From contig NZ_RCHJ01000003.1 of the NCBI RefSeq assembly GCF_004011805.1, positions 620,001 through 684,000 of the forward strand: a stretch of 64,000 nucleotides of DNA, given 5' to 3'. The notes beneath the pieces were generated by a model. The model was given only the letters and a program-made list of their open reading frames with translations. It was not told the origin of the DNA and did no database searches. A program made the translations under genes and the position numbers. Shown here piece by piece: positions 37,534 through 46,136 of the stretch. Source of the DNA: Piscinibacter defluvii (GTDB lineage Bacteria; Pseudomonadota; Gammaproteobacteria; Burkholderiales; Burkholderiaceae_C). The stretch's first letter is position 1, and the number at the start of each line of letters is the position of its first letter.

Positions 37534-37971
37534 ATGAACACCTACTTGAATCGCGCAGCGCTCGCGCTGAAGAGCCCGATTCTTGCGGCAACGATCGCCG
37601 GCCTCGGGCTGTTCCCGGTGCAGGGTCACGCCAAGGACTCGCCTCTGGCGACGTATCGCTGCGTGGTTTCGGGGCAAGCAGATCAGTGCCATGCGTTCGA
37701 ATCGATGTCCGATGTTCGGATCGAGAAGCAACTCGTGCTCGGGCCCTATGCGCGCTACCTCGTCTACCGTGGCGAGAGCACGCGCGCCGCGGCTGCCAGA
37801 GCCCAAGCCCTTGGCGAGCAAATCGTTGAGCGAACGGTGAGGATCACGAAGAGAGAACTCGGTGCCTTCCAGCGATACCAGCGTGCCATCGGGGGGAGCG
37901 CCGAGTCGGACTACATCCTCCAGACGGTTTCTGAGGTGGCCATCGACGCCAGCGCCATCGGTTCTGACTGA
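37534..37971 (+). CDS. Small exported protein of unknown function, metal-regulated
   Basis: 145 aa. Signal peptide residues 1-33 (ending VQGHA). The mature part has one Cys pair (YRCVVSGQADQC) and a helical region around YLVYRGESTRAAAARAQALGEQIV, suggesting a mixed alpha/beta fold with one disulfide. It is controlled by a CusR-like box and sits between copper-binding protein genes and the Cus efflux genes. No family was recognised. Confidence 0.75.
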   Translation: MNTYLNRAALALKSPILAATIAGLGLFPVQGHAKDSPLATYRCVVSGQADQCHAFESMSDVRIEKQLVLGPYARYLVYRGESTRAAAARAQALGEQIVERTVRITKRELGAFQRYQRAIGGSAESDYILQTVSEVAIDASAIGSD

Positions 37972-38121
37972 CCGCGGTTTCGTCCAGTACTCGTGAAGTC
38001 GGAGTCGATGAACGCACGGATCCCGGATGCACGGGCCAGCCCGGCGCGCGCCTTGACGATCCTCAAACCGACGCCCTGCCGCAAGATGCATACTTGATTC
38101 AACTTCTGGACTCGACCGCTC

Positions 38122-38586
38122 ATGTTCCGCCGCCCTCAACAGCTCCGCCGCTGGGCCCTCCGGGTCCTGTTGGTGTGGCTGTTCGGTCTCGGTCTGGGCG
38201 TCGCCAATGCTTGCCTGGCCGCCCAGCAGTTCGCCGGGGGCGGTGACACGTTCCACGGGAAAGCCGAAGTGCAGGCCGCCGACTTTGCGGCGGCGCCCGC
38301 GGGGTGCGAGCATCACTCGGTCGCGGCGCCGGATCAGTCCCGACATGATCCGGGTGACTCTTCGCCCAAGTCGAACTGCGAGAGTTTCTGCGAGCGGGCC
38401 GGCGTGACGATCCCGCCGCAGAAGTCCGTTCTCGACAACTACCAGTTCCATGTCCTGCCGCTCCCGATGGCGGCGGCCTTGATCGTGCCGGCGTCCGTCG
38501 ACGTGTCGGCAGATGTGGGGGCACCGCGCCGGGATGGCGCAAAGCCCCTGCCGATTCCAATCGCCTTCTTGCGCCTAGCGCTATAG
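38122..38586 (+). CDS. Small exported Cys protein, paralogue of the 25670 gene
   Basis: 154 aa. A signal region LLVWLFGLGLGVANACL and tail FLRLAL nearly repeat the 25670 protein. A His-rich middle and NCESFC pair are present. One member sits ahead of the cusCBA-like operon here and the other near the copper block at 25 kb, pointing to a family tied to metal transport. It starts 150 bases after the previous gene and 175 bases before cusC. Confidence 0.7.
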   Translation: MFRRPQQLRRWALRVLLVWLFGLGLGVANACLAAQQFAGGGDTFHGKAEVQAADFAAAPAGCEHHSVAAPDQSRHDPGDSSPKSNCESFCERAGVTIPPQKSVLDNYQFHVLPLPMAAALIVPASVDVSADVGAPRRDGAKPLPIPIAFLRLAL

Positions 38587-38761
38587 GGGTCACGCGCAAG
38601 CAGCCGGCCTGCCTGGCCGCGCTGCCTGCGTGCATCTCGCGCTCTTTCGCAGGCCGTCTTCAACGGCGGCGCCTCGGAAGACTGACCGTATCGCCGCCGT
38701 GATCGGACTCCGGATCGCCCCTGTGTCCGGCCCTCCGAGCGGCACCCAAGGAGAAGACGAA

Positions 38762-40078
38762 ATGACGACCGTACGGGGTCAATCGAATACCGCATGGCCA
38801 GGCCTGCCGCGCTGGGCTGGCTCGCTGGTGGTGGGGCTGGTTCTCGGTGCTGCCGGGCCCGTTGCCGCCGTCGCTCAGGAGGCGCCGTTGGGGCGCGACC
38901 TCCGGGGGTTGCTGGCCTACGCCCGTGCCCAGAGCCCGGAGATCCGGGCCATGCACGAGGAGGCAGAAGCCGCCGCGCAGCGTGTGGGACCGGCAGGGGC
39001 CCTCCCCGATCCGGTGCTGCGCGTGGAGCTCATGAACATCAACAACTACGGCAGCGACGCTTCGCCCAGCCTGCTGCCGTGGAAGGTCGGTGAAACCAAG
39101 TACACCTTGATGCAGGCACTGCCCCTCTGGGGCAAGCGGGAGCTCAAGCGGGACGCCGCTGCCGCAGATGTGCGGCAGGCCGAGGCCCGCGCGAGTGCGA
39201 CCTGGGCTGAACTGGCGGCTCGAATCAAGGCGGCTTATGCGGAGTACTACCGTGCCGCAGGCAACGAGCGGCTGACCACGGAGGTGCTTGGACTGATGAC
39301 CCGCCTCGAGCAGGTTGCCCAGGCGCGCTATGCGGGCGGACTGGCCGCCCAGGCGGACGCGATCCGCGCGCAGCTGGAGCAGACGGCGATGCGCTCGGAG
39401 CTGATCATGATCGACAGCGAGAAGCGCCAGATTCGCGCCCGGCTGAATGCGCTGCTGGCTCGCGAAAGCGGCGCACCACTGGCCGACGCCCAGGAACTGC
39501 GCGCTGTACCGACGCTGAACACCGCCGATGCCTCGTCGTTGGCGGAGCGGGCGCGGTCGGGCAATCCGCAGATCCAGGCCGAGCTGGCCCGCGTGGCCCT
39601 CGCACAGAAGAGTCGTGACCTCACCCAGCGCAATCGCTATCCCGACCTCACGGTCGGCGTGTCGCCGTCGCAGATGGGCTCGCGCATCACCACCTGGGGC
39701 GTGATGCTCGAGATGAACATCCCGCTGCAGCAGGAAGCCCGCCGTGGTCAGGAGCGAGAAGCCGAGGCGATGGTCGCCGCGTCGCGATCGAGAGCCGAAG
39801 CACTGCAGCAGCAGCTGGTGGGTGACCTGGCCGTGAACCTGGCCGGGCTCGATGCTGCACGGCGCAACGAGACGCTGCTGAAGACGCAGTTGCTGCCGCA
39901 GTCGGAACTCGGCCTCCAGTCGGCGCTGGCTGCCTACGAGAACGGAAAGGCGGAGTTCGCGATGCTGCTCGAGGCGCAGCGCCAGATTCGCAAGGCCCGC
40001 CTGGACATCCTGAAGACGCAGGCCGAGGCGCAGATGCGCCTGGCCGAGATCGAACGCATTGTGGGAGAAGACCTGTGA
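38762..40078 (+). CDS. cusC: Outer-membrane efflux protein of the Cus system (TolC family)
   Basis: 438 aa, start at MTTVRGQSN behind AAGGAG. Signal peptide, then two OEP repeats of long helices (LLAYARAQSPEIRAMHEEAEAA; RYAGGLAAQADAIRAQLEQT; ANSRSG-type coil) that form the tunnel. GSDASPSLLPWKVGETKYTLMQALPLWGKREL is typical of metal-efflux outer membrane factors. It joins CusB and CusA in a pump that exports Cu(I)/Ag(I) from periplasm to outside. Confidence 0.9.
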   Translation: MTTVRGQSNTAWPGLPRWAGSLVVGLVLGAAGPVAAVAQEAPLGRDLRGLLAYARAQSPEIRAMHEEAEAAAQRVGPAGALPDPVLRVELMNINNYGSDASPSLLPWKVGETKYTLMQALPLWGKRELKRDAAAADVRQAEARASATWAELAARIKAAYAEYYRAAGNERLTTEVLGLMTRLEQVAQARYAGGLAAQADAIRAQLEQTAMRSELIMIDSEKRQIRARLNALLARESGAPLADAQELRAVPTLNTADASSLAERARSGNPQIQAELARVALAQKSRDLTQRNRYPDLTVGVSPSQMGSRITTWGVMLEMNIPLQQEARRGQEREAEAMVAASRSRAEALQQQLVGDLAVNLAGLDAARRNETLLKTQLLPQSELGLQSALAAYENGKAEFAMLLEAQRQIRKARLDILKTQAEAQMRLAEIERIVGEDL

Positions 40079-41757
40079 AGACCACCACGACCGTGCTCGT
40101 GATCGCCCTGATCGGCGCCGTCGGCGCCGGCCGCTACTGGCTGGGCTCGCAGTCGCGCAGCGCCGCACATTCGTCCGCCGAAGCCAGCCAGGAGTCGCCC
40201 TCCGCCGCTGCGCCGAAGCAGCGCAAGCTGCTGTACTACCGCAATCCCATGGGGCTGGCCGACACCTCACCGGTGCCGAAGAAGGACCCGATGGGCATGG
40301 ACTACATCCCGGTCTACGAAGGCGAGGACGAGGCAACACCCGACGCCGGCCCAGGGGCTGCGGCCCAGGTGCGCATCAGTACCGAGAAGATCCAGAAGCT
40401 GGGTGTGCGCACCGAGCCGGCAGGCATGCGCTTGCTCGGCAAGAACATCCGGGCGGCAGGTCGCATCGAACCGGACGAGCGACGGACCTTTGCGGTGACC
40501 GCAAAGTTCGAAGGTTACGTCGAGCGGCTGCACGTCAGCGCGACCGGCCAACCTGTGGCCAAGGGCCAGCCGCTGTTCGAGGCGTACAGCCCGGAACTGG
40601 TCTCGGCGCAGCGCGAGTACGCGATCGCCATGCAAGGTCTCGAGGCGATGAAAGAGGCCGGCACGGAGGCGCAAGCGGGCATGCGCCAGTTGGCCGATTC
40701 GAGCCTCGCGCGTCTGCGCAACTGGGATCTGTCGGCGCCGCAGGTGGCGGCCTTGATGAAGTCCGGCCAGCCGCAGCGGACGATCTCGTTCCCTTCGCCG
40801 GTGACGGGCATCGTCACCGAGAAAAAGGCATTGCAGGGCATGCGCTTCATGCCTGGCGAGATGCTCTACCAGGTGACCGACCTGTCGGCCGTCTGGGTGA
40901 TCGCCGATGTGGCCGAGCAGGACATCGCCCTCATCAAGACCGGTGCCAGGGCGCGCGTCATGACCACGGCGTATCCGACCGAAAGTTTCGAAGGACGCGT
41001 CACGTACGTCTACCCCACGATGAAGGCCGAGACGCGCAGCATCCCGGTGCGGGTCGAACTGCCCAATCCCGGCCAGCGTCTCAAGCCGGCGATGTTTGCC
41101 CAGGTGGAACTGGGTGTCGGCGGCAAATCGCCGGTGCTGGCGGTTCCGGATTCCGCCGTGATCGATTCAGGCACGCGGCGGATCGTTCTGGTCCAGGTCG
41201 GGGAAGGGCGTTTCGAGCCGCGCGAGGTCGAACTCGGCGCGCGGGCGGAGAACTACGTCGAGGTGCTGAAGGGCGTGCGTGACGGCGAACCGGTCGTCGT
41301 GGCCGCGAACTTCCTGATCGATGCCGAGAGCAACCTCAAGGCCGCGGTGGGAGGCCTCGGTGGGCACGCAGGACACGGCAGCCCGGCGTCTGGCGGCGCC
41401 GCGTCAGCGGTACCAGCGAAGTCGGAAAAGCCGATGCCGCCGGCGGCGGTCGGCCACAAGGCCGAAGGCACGGTCGACAGCATCGACGCCAAGAACGGTA
41501 CGCTGAGCCTCAACCACGGGCCGGTCGCCGCGCTGAAATGGCCGGCCATGACGATGGAGTTCAAGGCCGCCAACGCGTCGCTGCTCGGCGGCCTCAAGCC
41601 CGGCCAGGCCGTGCGCTTCGAGTTCGTCGAAAGGCAGCCGGGTGACTTCGTGGTGACGTCCATCGCCCCGACCGGAGCAGTCCCTCAGGTGGCGCCGCAG
41701 GCCAAGCCAGCCGCACCGGCGGCAAGCGCGGGCCGATCCATCCACTCCGGCCACTGA
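40075..41757 (+). CDS. cusB: Cus periplasmic adaptor (CusB) fused to a CusF domain
   Basis: 560 aa with a GTG start that overlaps the cusC stop (GTGA). After an N-terminal anchor, a metal-binding segment with YYRNPMG and KKDPMGMDYIPVYEGE leads to the adaptor core (RAAGRIEPDERRTFAVTAKFEGYVERL; GIVTEKKALQGMRFMPGEMLYQV). A C-terminal CusF-type domain (VDSIDAKNGTLSLNHGPVAALKWPAMTMEF, about residues 470-535) adds His, Trp and Met ligands. The adaptor links CusA and CusC; the fused chaperone can load metal directly. Confidence 0.92.
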   Translation: MKTTTTVLVIALIGAVGAGRYWLGSQSRSAAHSSAEASQESPSAAAPKQRKLLYYRNPMGLADTSPVPKKDPMGMDYIPVYEGEDEATPDAGPGAAAQVRISTEKIQKLGVRTEPAGMRLLGKNIRAAGRIEPDERRTFAVTAKFEGYVERLHVSATGQPVAKGQPLFEAYSPELVSAQREYAIAMQGLEAMKEAGTEAQAGMRQLADSSLARLRNWDLSAPQVAALMKSGQPQRTISFPSPVTGIVTEKKALQGMRFMPGEMLYQVTDLSAVWVIADVAEQDIALIKTGARARVMTTAYPTESFEGRVTYVYPTMKAETRSIPVRVELPNPGQRLKPAMFAQVELGVGGKSPVLAVPDSAVIDSGTRRIVLVQVGEGRFEPREVELGARAENYVEVLKGVRDGEPVVVAANFLIDAESNLKAAVGGLGGHAGHGSPASGGAASAVPAKSEKPMPPAAVGHKAEGTVDSIDAKNGTLSLNHGPVAALKWPAMTMEFKAANASLLGGLKPGQAVRFEFVERQPGDFVVTSIAPTGAVPQVAPQAKPAAPAASAGRSIHSGH

Positions 41758-41769
41758 GCAGAGGGCGCC

Positions 41770-44700
41770 ATGCTGTCCAAGATCATCCAGTGGTCCGGAA
41801 GGAATCCCTTCCTGGTCCTGCTCGCGACACTGTTCATCGTCATCGGCGGCATTCTTGCGGTGCTGAAGACGCCGCTGGACGCCTTGCCCGACCTGTCCGA
41901 CGTGCAGGTCATCGTCTACACCGAGTACCCCGGCCAGGCGCCACAGGTGGTCGAGGACCAGGTGACCTACCCGCTGACCACCGCGATGCTGGCAGTGCCG
42001 AAGTCGAAGGTCGTGCGCGGCTTCTCGTTCTTCGGGGCCTCGTTCGTCTACGTCATCTTCGAGGACGGGACCGACATCTACTGGGCGCGCAGCCGGGTGC
42101 TGGAGTACCTGAACTTCGCGTCCGGGCGACTGCCCAAGGGGGTGTCGCCTTCGCTCGGGCCCGATGCCACCGGCGTCGGCTGGGTGTACCAGTACGTGCT
42201 GCTGGCCAAGGACCGCACGCTCGCCGAACTTCGCACCATCCAGGACTGGTACGTACGCTACCAGCTCACCAAGGCGCCTGGCGTCGCCGAGGTCGCTTCG
42301 CTCGGCGGCTTCGTGCAGACCTACCAGGTCACGGTCGATCCGCTCAAGCTGCGCAGCTACGGCATCCCGCTGATGAAGCTGTCTCAGGTCATCCGCGACT
42401 CCAACCGCGACGTGGGCGGCCGCGTGGTCGAGATGGCCGAGACCGAGTTCATGGTCCGCGGCAAGGGCTATCTGCGCGGCAAGAACGACATCGAGACCCT
42501 GGTGCTCAAGAGCGAGGGCGGCACGCCGGTGCTGATCCGGGACGTCGCACGTGTCGAGATGGCGCCCGACGAGCGGCGCGGGCTGTCGGAGCTGAACGGC
42601 GAAGGCGAGGTCGTCTCCGGCATCGCGATGTCGCGTTTCGGTCAGAACGCGCTGGAGGTGATCCACAACCTGAAGGCCAAGGTGACGGAGATCTCCGCGG
42701 GCCTGCCGGATGGCGTGTCGATCCAGGCCGTCTACGACCGGTCGGACCTGATCCATCGGGCCATCGACACGCTCAAGCGGACGCTGATCGAGGAGAGCCT
42801 GATCGTCGCCGTGGTCTGCGTCGTGTTCCTGATGCACGTACGCTCGGCGCTGGTCGCCATCCTCATGCTGCCGGTGGGTGTGCTCATCTCGTTCATCGCG
42901 ATGAAGCTGTTGGGCATGAACTCCAACCTCATGAGCCTGGGTGGCATCGCGATCGCCATCGGGGCAATGGTCGACGCGGCGATCGTGATGATCGAGAACG
43001 CGCACAAGCACCTCGAGCGGCTGCCGGCTGTCCACACCGTCAAGCAGCGTGCCGACGCGATGCTGGACGCCTGCAAGGAGGTCGGGCCGGCGCTCTTCTT
43101 CTCGCTGTTGATCATCACCGTCTCGTTCCTGCCGGTCTTCACGCTCGAGTCGCAGGAAGGGCGGCTCTTCGCACCGCTGGCCTACACCAAGACGTTCTCG
43201 ATGGCCGGTGCGGCGCTGCTGTCGGTGACGCTGGTGCCCGTGCTGATGATGTTGTTCATCCGCGGCAAGATCATGCCGGAAGCGAAGAATCCGCTGAACC
43301 GTTTCATGATCTGGGTCTACCGCCCGATCATTGCCGGCGTGATGCGCTGGAAGAAGGTGACGATTGCGCTGGCCGTCATCGCCATGGCTTTGACGTACTT
43401 CCCTGCCTCCAAGCTCGGCAGCGAGTTCATGCCGACGCTCAACGAGGGCACGCTGCTGTACATGCCGGCGTCGCTCCCTGGCATGTCGATCACCAAAGCA
43501 GCCGAGGTGTTGCAGACCCAGGACAAGATCATCAAGAGCTTCCCGGAGGTCAGTTCGGTATACGGCAAGGCGGGCCGTGCGAACACCGCGACCGACCCCG
43601 CCCCCATCGAGATGTTCGAGACGGTGATCAATCTGAAGCCGCAGGAAGAGTGGCGGCCGGGAATGACCACCGACAAGCTGATCTCCGAGATGGACAAGGC
43701 GCTGCAGTTCCCGGGCGTGTCGAATGCCTGGACGATGCCGATCAAGGCACGCATCGACATGCTCTCCACCGGCATTCGCACGCCGATCGGCATCAAGGTC
43801 TTCGGCAAGGATCTCGGCGAGATGGAAAAACTCGCCAAGGAGATCGAAGCGGTGGTCAAGGCAGTGCCCGGCACGACTTCGGCCTTCGCGGAACGCCTGA
43901 CGGGTGGCAGCTACCTGAACATCGAACCCAACCGCGAGGCACTGGCCCGCTACGGCCTGTCGGTCGGTGAACTGCAGGACATCATCGGGACTGCGCTCGG
44001 TGGCGAGATGGTCACGACGACGGTCGAGGGGCGTGAACGCTTCGGCGTGACGGTGCGATACCCGCGCGAGTTGCGCACCCACCCGGAACAGATCGAGCGC
44101 GAAGTGCTGGTGCCCACGATGGGCGGTGCGATGGTGCCGCTGGGGCAGGTCGCCAGAGTCAGCGTGGCGCGCGGCACGCCGGGCATCCGCACCGAGAACG
44201 CGTTGCTGTCCGCGTACATCTTCGTGGACATTCGTGACCGCGACATCGGTTCGTACGTCGCGGACGCCCGCAAGGCGGTGGCCGATCAGGTGAAGTTCCC
44301 GCCGGGCTACTACATCACCTGGAGCGGCCAGTTCGAGTACATGGAGCGTGCCGTCGAAAAGATGAAGGTCGTCATCCCGGTGACCTTGCTGACGATCTTC
44401 CTGCTGCTCTACCTGAACTTCAGGCGGTTGACGGAGACGTTGATCGTGATGCTGTCGGTGCCCTTCGCCCTGGTCGGTGGCGTGTGGCTGATGTGGTGGC
44501 TGGGCTACAACCTGTCGGTGGCCGTTGCCGTCGGCTTCATCGCATTGGCCGGGGTCGCGGCGGAAACCGGCGTCGTGATGTTGATCTACCTCGACCACGC
44601 CTGGGCCGAGGCCCGGGAGCGCTGCCGCGCCGAAGGGCGCTTGCCGGGCCCGGCCGACCTGTACGGCGCGGTGATGGAGGGGGCGGTCGAGCGCGTCCGT

Positions 44701-44952
44701 CCGAAGATGATGACGGTGGTGGCCATCATGGCCGGCCTGCTGCCGATCATGTGGGGCACCGGCACCGGCTCGGAGGTCATGAGCCGCATCGCCGCGCCGA
44801 TGGTCGGCGGCATGATCTCATCGACCGTACTGACGCTCGGGGTGATCCCGGCGCTCTACGCGCTGGTCAAGCAATGGCAGCTCAGGAGGGAAGCGCGTTC
44901 TGCGCAGGCCCCTTCCACACAGGAAGCCTTGGGCCCTTCGGCGGCCGCGTGA
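41770..44952 (+). CDS. cusA: Cus RND metal efflux pump, inner-membrane subunit
   Basis: 1060 aa with 12 membrane segments. HME-RND motifs include DALPDLSDVQVIVYTEYPGQAP near the start, and the Cu(I)/Ag(I) path methionines in MPASLPGMS and NAWTMPIKARIDMLSTG align with E. coli CusA. The LPGMS segment, ATDPAPIEM and EEWRPGMTTDK regions match that group too. It uses the proton gradient to move Cu(I) or Ag(I). It starts 12 bases after cusB. Confidence 0.95.
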   Translation: MLSKIIQWSGRNPFLVLLATLFIVIGGILAVLKTPLDALPDLSDVQVIVYTEYPGQAPQVVEDQVTYPLTTAMLAVPKSKVVRGFSFFGASFVYVIFEDGTDIYWARSRVLEYLNFASGRLPKGVSPSLGPDATGVGWVYQYVLLAKDRTLAELRTIQDWYVRYQLTKAPGVAEVASLGGFVQTYQVTVDPLKLRSYGIPLMKLSQVIRDSNRDVGGRVVEMAETEFMVRGKGYLRGKNDIETLVLKSEGGTPVLIRDVARVEMAPDERRGLSELNGEGEVVSGIAMSRFGQNALEVIHNLKAKVTEISAGLPDGVSIQAVYDRSDLIHRAIDTLKRTLIEESLIVAVVCVVFLMHVRSALVAILMLPVGVLISFIAMKLLGMNSNLMSLGGIAIAIGAMVDAAIVMIENAHKHLERLPAVHTVKQRADAMLDACKEVGPALFFSLLIITVSFLPVFTLESQEGRLFAPLAYTKTFSMAGAALLSVTLVPVLMMLFIRGKIMPEAKNPLNRFMIWVYRPIIAGVMRWKKVTIALAVIAMALTYFPASKLGSEFMPTLNEGTLLYMPASLPGMSITKAAEVLQTQDKIIKSFPEVSSVYGKAGRANTATDPAPIEMFETVINLKPQEEWRPGMTTDKLISEMDKALQFPGVSNAWTMPIKARIDMLSTGIRTPIGIKVFGKDLGEMEKLAKEIEAVVKAVPGTTSAFAERLTGGSYLNIEPNREALARYGLSVGELQDIIGTALGGEMVTTTVEGRERFGVTVRYPRELRTHPEQIEREVLVPTMGGAMVPLGQVARVSVARGTPGIRTENALLSAYIFVDIRDRDIGSYVADARKAVADQVKFPPGYYITWSGQFEYMERAVEKMKVVIPVTLLTIFLLLYLNFRRLTETLIVMLSVPFALVGGVWLMWWLGYNLSVAVAVGFIALAGVAAETGVVMLIYLDHAWAEARERCRAEGRLPGPADLYGAVMEGAVERVRPKMMTVVAIMAGLLPIMWGTGTGSEVMSRIAAPMVGGMISSTVLTLGVIPALYALVKQWQLRREARSAQAPSTQEALGPSAAA

Positions 44953-44962
44953 GGACGGTGCC

Positions 44963-45418
44963 ATGAGACGCAGAGCACTTCTGGAGAGGCTGGTAGCGAT
45001 CGGCGTGTCATTGCCAGGCCTGGCGCGGGCGGCGACCCCGAAGGCCGAAGTACAGGTGTTCAAGAGCCGCACCTGCGGTTGTTGCGCGGTATGGGTGGGA
45101 CACCTTCGCGAGGCCGGATTCAAGGTCACCGTGCTGGACGTGCACAACGCGTCGGCCGAACGCCGGCGCCTGGGCATGCCCGACCGTTTTGGCAGCTGCC
45201 ATACGGCGCTCGTCGGCGGCTACGTGATCGAAGGACATGTGCCAGCCGCAGAGATGGAGCGACTGCTGGCAACCAGGCCGAAGGCCTTGGGGCTGTCGGT
45301 ACCCGGCATGCCCGTGTCAGCGCCCGGCATGGCGGTTCCGGGCCGCTCCCAGCCCTATCAGGTACTCCTGATCGACCTTGCCGGGCAGGCTTCGACGTTT
45401 GCCAGCTATCCTGGCTGA
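44963..45418 (+). CDS. DUF411 metal-binding exported protein
   Basis: 151 aa. Signal peptide to about residue 23. The DUF411 core reads VQVFKSRTCGCCAVWVGHLREAGF with a CxCC cluster, MPDRFGSCHTALVGGYVIEGHVP, and RPKALGLSVPGMPVSAPGM, all hallmarks. Family members bind copper or other soft metals and occur with Cus systems. It follows cusA by 10 bases and probably belongs to the same transcript. Confidence 0.9.
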   Translation: MRRRALLERLVAIGVSLPGLARAATPKAEVQVFKSRTCGCCAVWVGHLREAGFKVTVLDVHNASAERRRLGMPDRFGSCHTALVGGYVIEGHVPAAEMERLLATRPKALGLSVPGMPVSAPGMAVPGRSQPYQVLLIDLAGQASTFASYPG

Positions 45419-45532
45419 CTGCTTCCGGGCTCCTGGGTGGCGCGTGAGCGCGCGTCCGTGTGCGTCCGTTCAGGCCAGTCGTGAACTCGCGCCCTCGGGC
45501 TGCCCAGAAGGCGACGTCGATCGTCGCGTGCG

Positions 45533-45829
45533 CTATCCGCGGTGGTCCAGGTCCAGCAGTTGGCTCAGCCTGGCGACCTCATTGCTGGTCATGGTGATCT
45601 TGCGCCCGTCCTTCGTTTCGATCAGCGTCCCGACTTTCACGCTGGTCGCTCGTCCATAGCGGTCCTCCTTCGCCATGAGGCCGTCGTCGAACAGGTAGAG
45701 CGCCCCACCATCGGCAAGAGCGATCACCTGCTTGGCCGCCTCCCGGGCAGCATGGCCGGCGTGAGCGGGCGAAGTTGCGACTGCTGAAATGACTGCGATT
45801 GCAGCGACTTGGGCGACGCTCAGCTTCAT
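45533..45829 (-). CDS. copK: Second CopK-like periplasmic copper protein
   Basis: 98 aa from MKLSVAQVAA behind GGAGG. Signal peptide residues 1-23 (SPAHA). The mature part with ALADGGALYLFDDGLMAKEDRYGR and ETKDGRKITMTSNEVARL is a CopK homologue, diverged from the 34809 copy at many positions. It is convergent with the cus operon and has its own CusR-like box, so it is independently controlled. Confidence 0.85.
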   Translation of the reverse strand: MKLSVAQVAAIAVISAVATSPAHAGHAAREAAKQVIALADGGALYLFDDGLMAKEDRYGRATSVKVGTLIETKDGRKITMTSNEVARLSQLLDLDHRG

Positions 45830-45876
45830 GGCTACCTCCGTATGGTGGTGCATGGTGGGGCCCATGCACGTCGGAG

Positions 45877-45931
45877 AATCTAGCCCTCGCGTACTGACAG
45901 TTCGCAGACGCTGGCATGACGGCCCAGTCAT
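45877..45931 (-). promoter_or_regulatory. CusR/CopR-like box and -10 of the second copK
   Basis: On the minus strand, ATGAC-TGGGCC-GTCAT (45931-45916) lies with its centre exactly 41.5 bp before TAGATT (45882-45877). The gene starts about 48 bases further. Together with the other three sites this gives a repeated promoter design. Confidence 0.68.
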
Positions 45932-46063
45932 CTTCTCCAGGAAGAACTCACCGCGGCCGCGCAATGCGCGGCATCCGTCTCACGACGTCACACTGCCTGG
46001 CTTCACGGTATCGCCGCCGTTCAGGCCACGACCCCGTTCTTGCTAAGCCGAATGACGGCTGAT

Positions 46064-46085
46064 CGCGATTGACCCCCCAATCGCG
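46064..46085. repeat. Perfect 8-bp inverted repeat CGCGATTG-N6-CAATCGCG
   Basis: A stable hairpin or protein-binding dyad right in front of the DUF1173 gene, at the junction between the copper block and the integrative-element block. No T tract follows, so it is not a clear terminator. Confidence 0.5.
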
Positions 46086-46136
46086 TTGCGTTTCGGGCTG
46101 GTGCACTGGGAGCAGGGGCCTGAACCATCGGGCCTC

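Noticed and set aside
41404..44598. 1064-codon open frame on the minus strand opposite cusB and cusA
   Set aside because: It is a shadow of the RND genes: the product is rich in His, Arg and Asp with no fold, while the plus strand encodes clear CusB and CusA.
45440..45454. GC-rich hairpin between the DUF411 gene and copK
   Set aside because: Short arms in GC-rich DNA and no T tract; insufficient for a terminator call.
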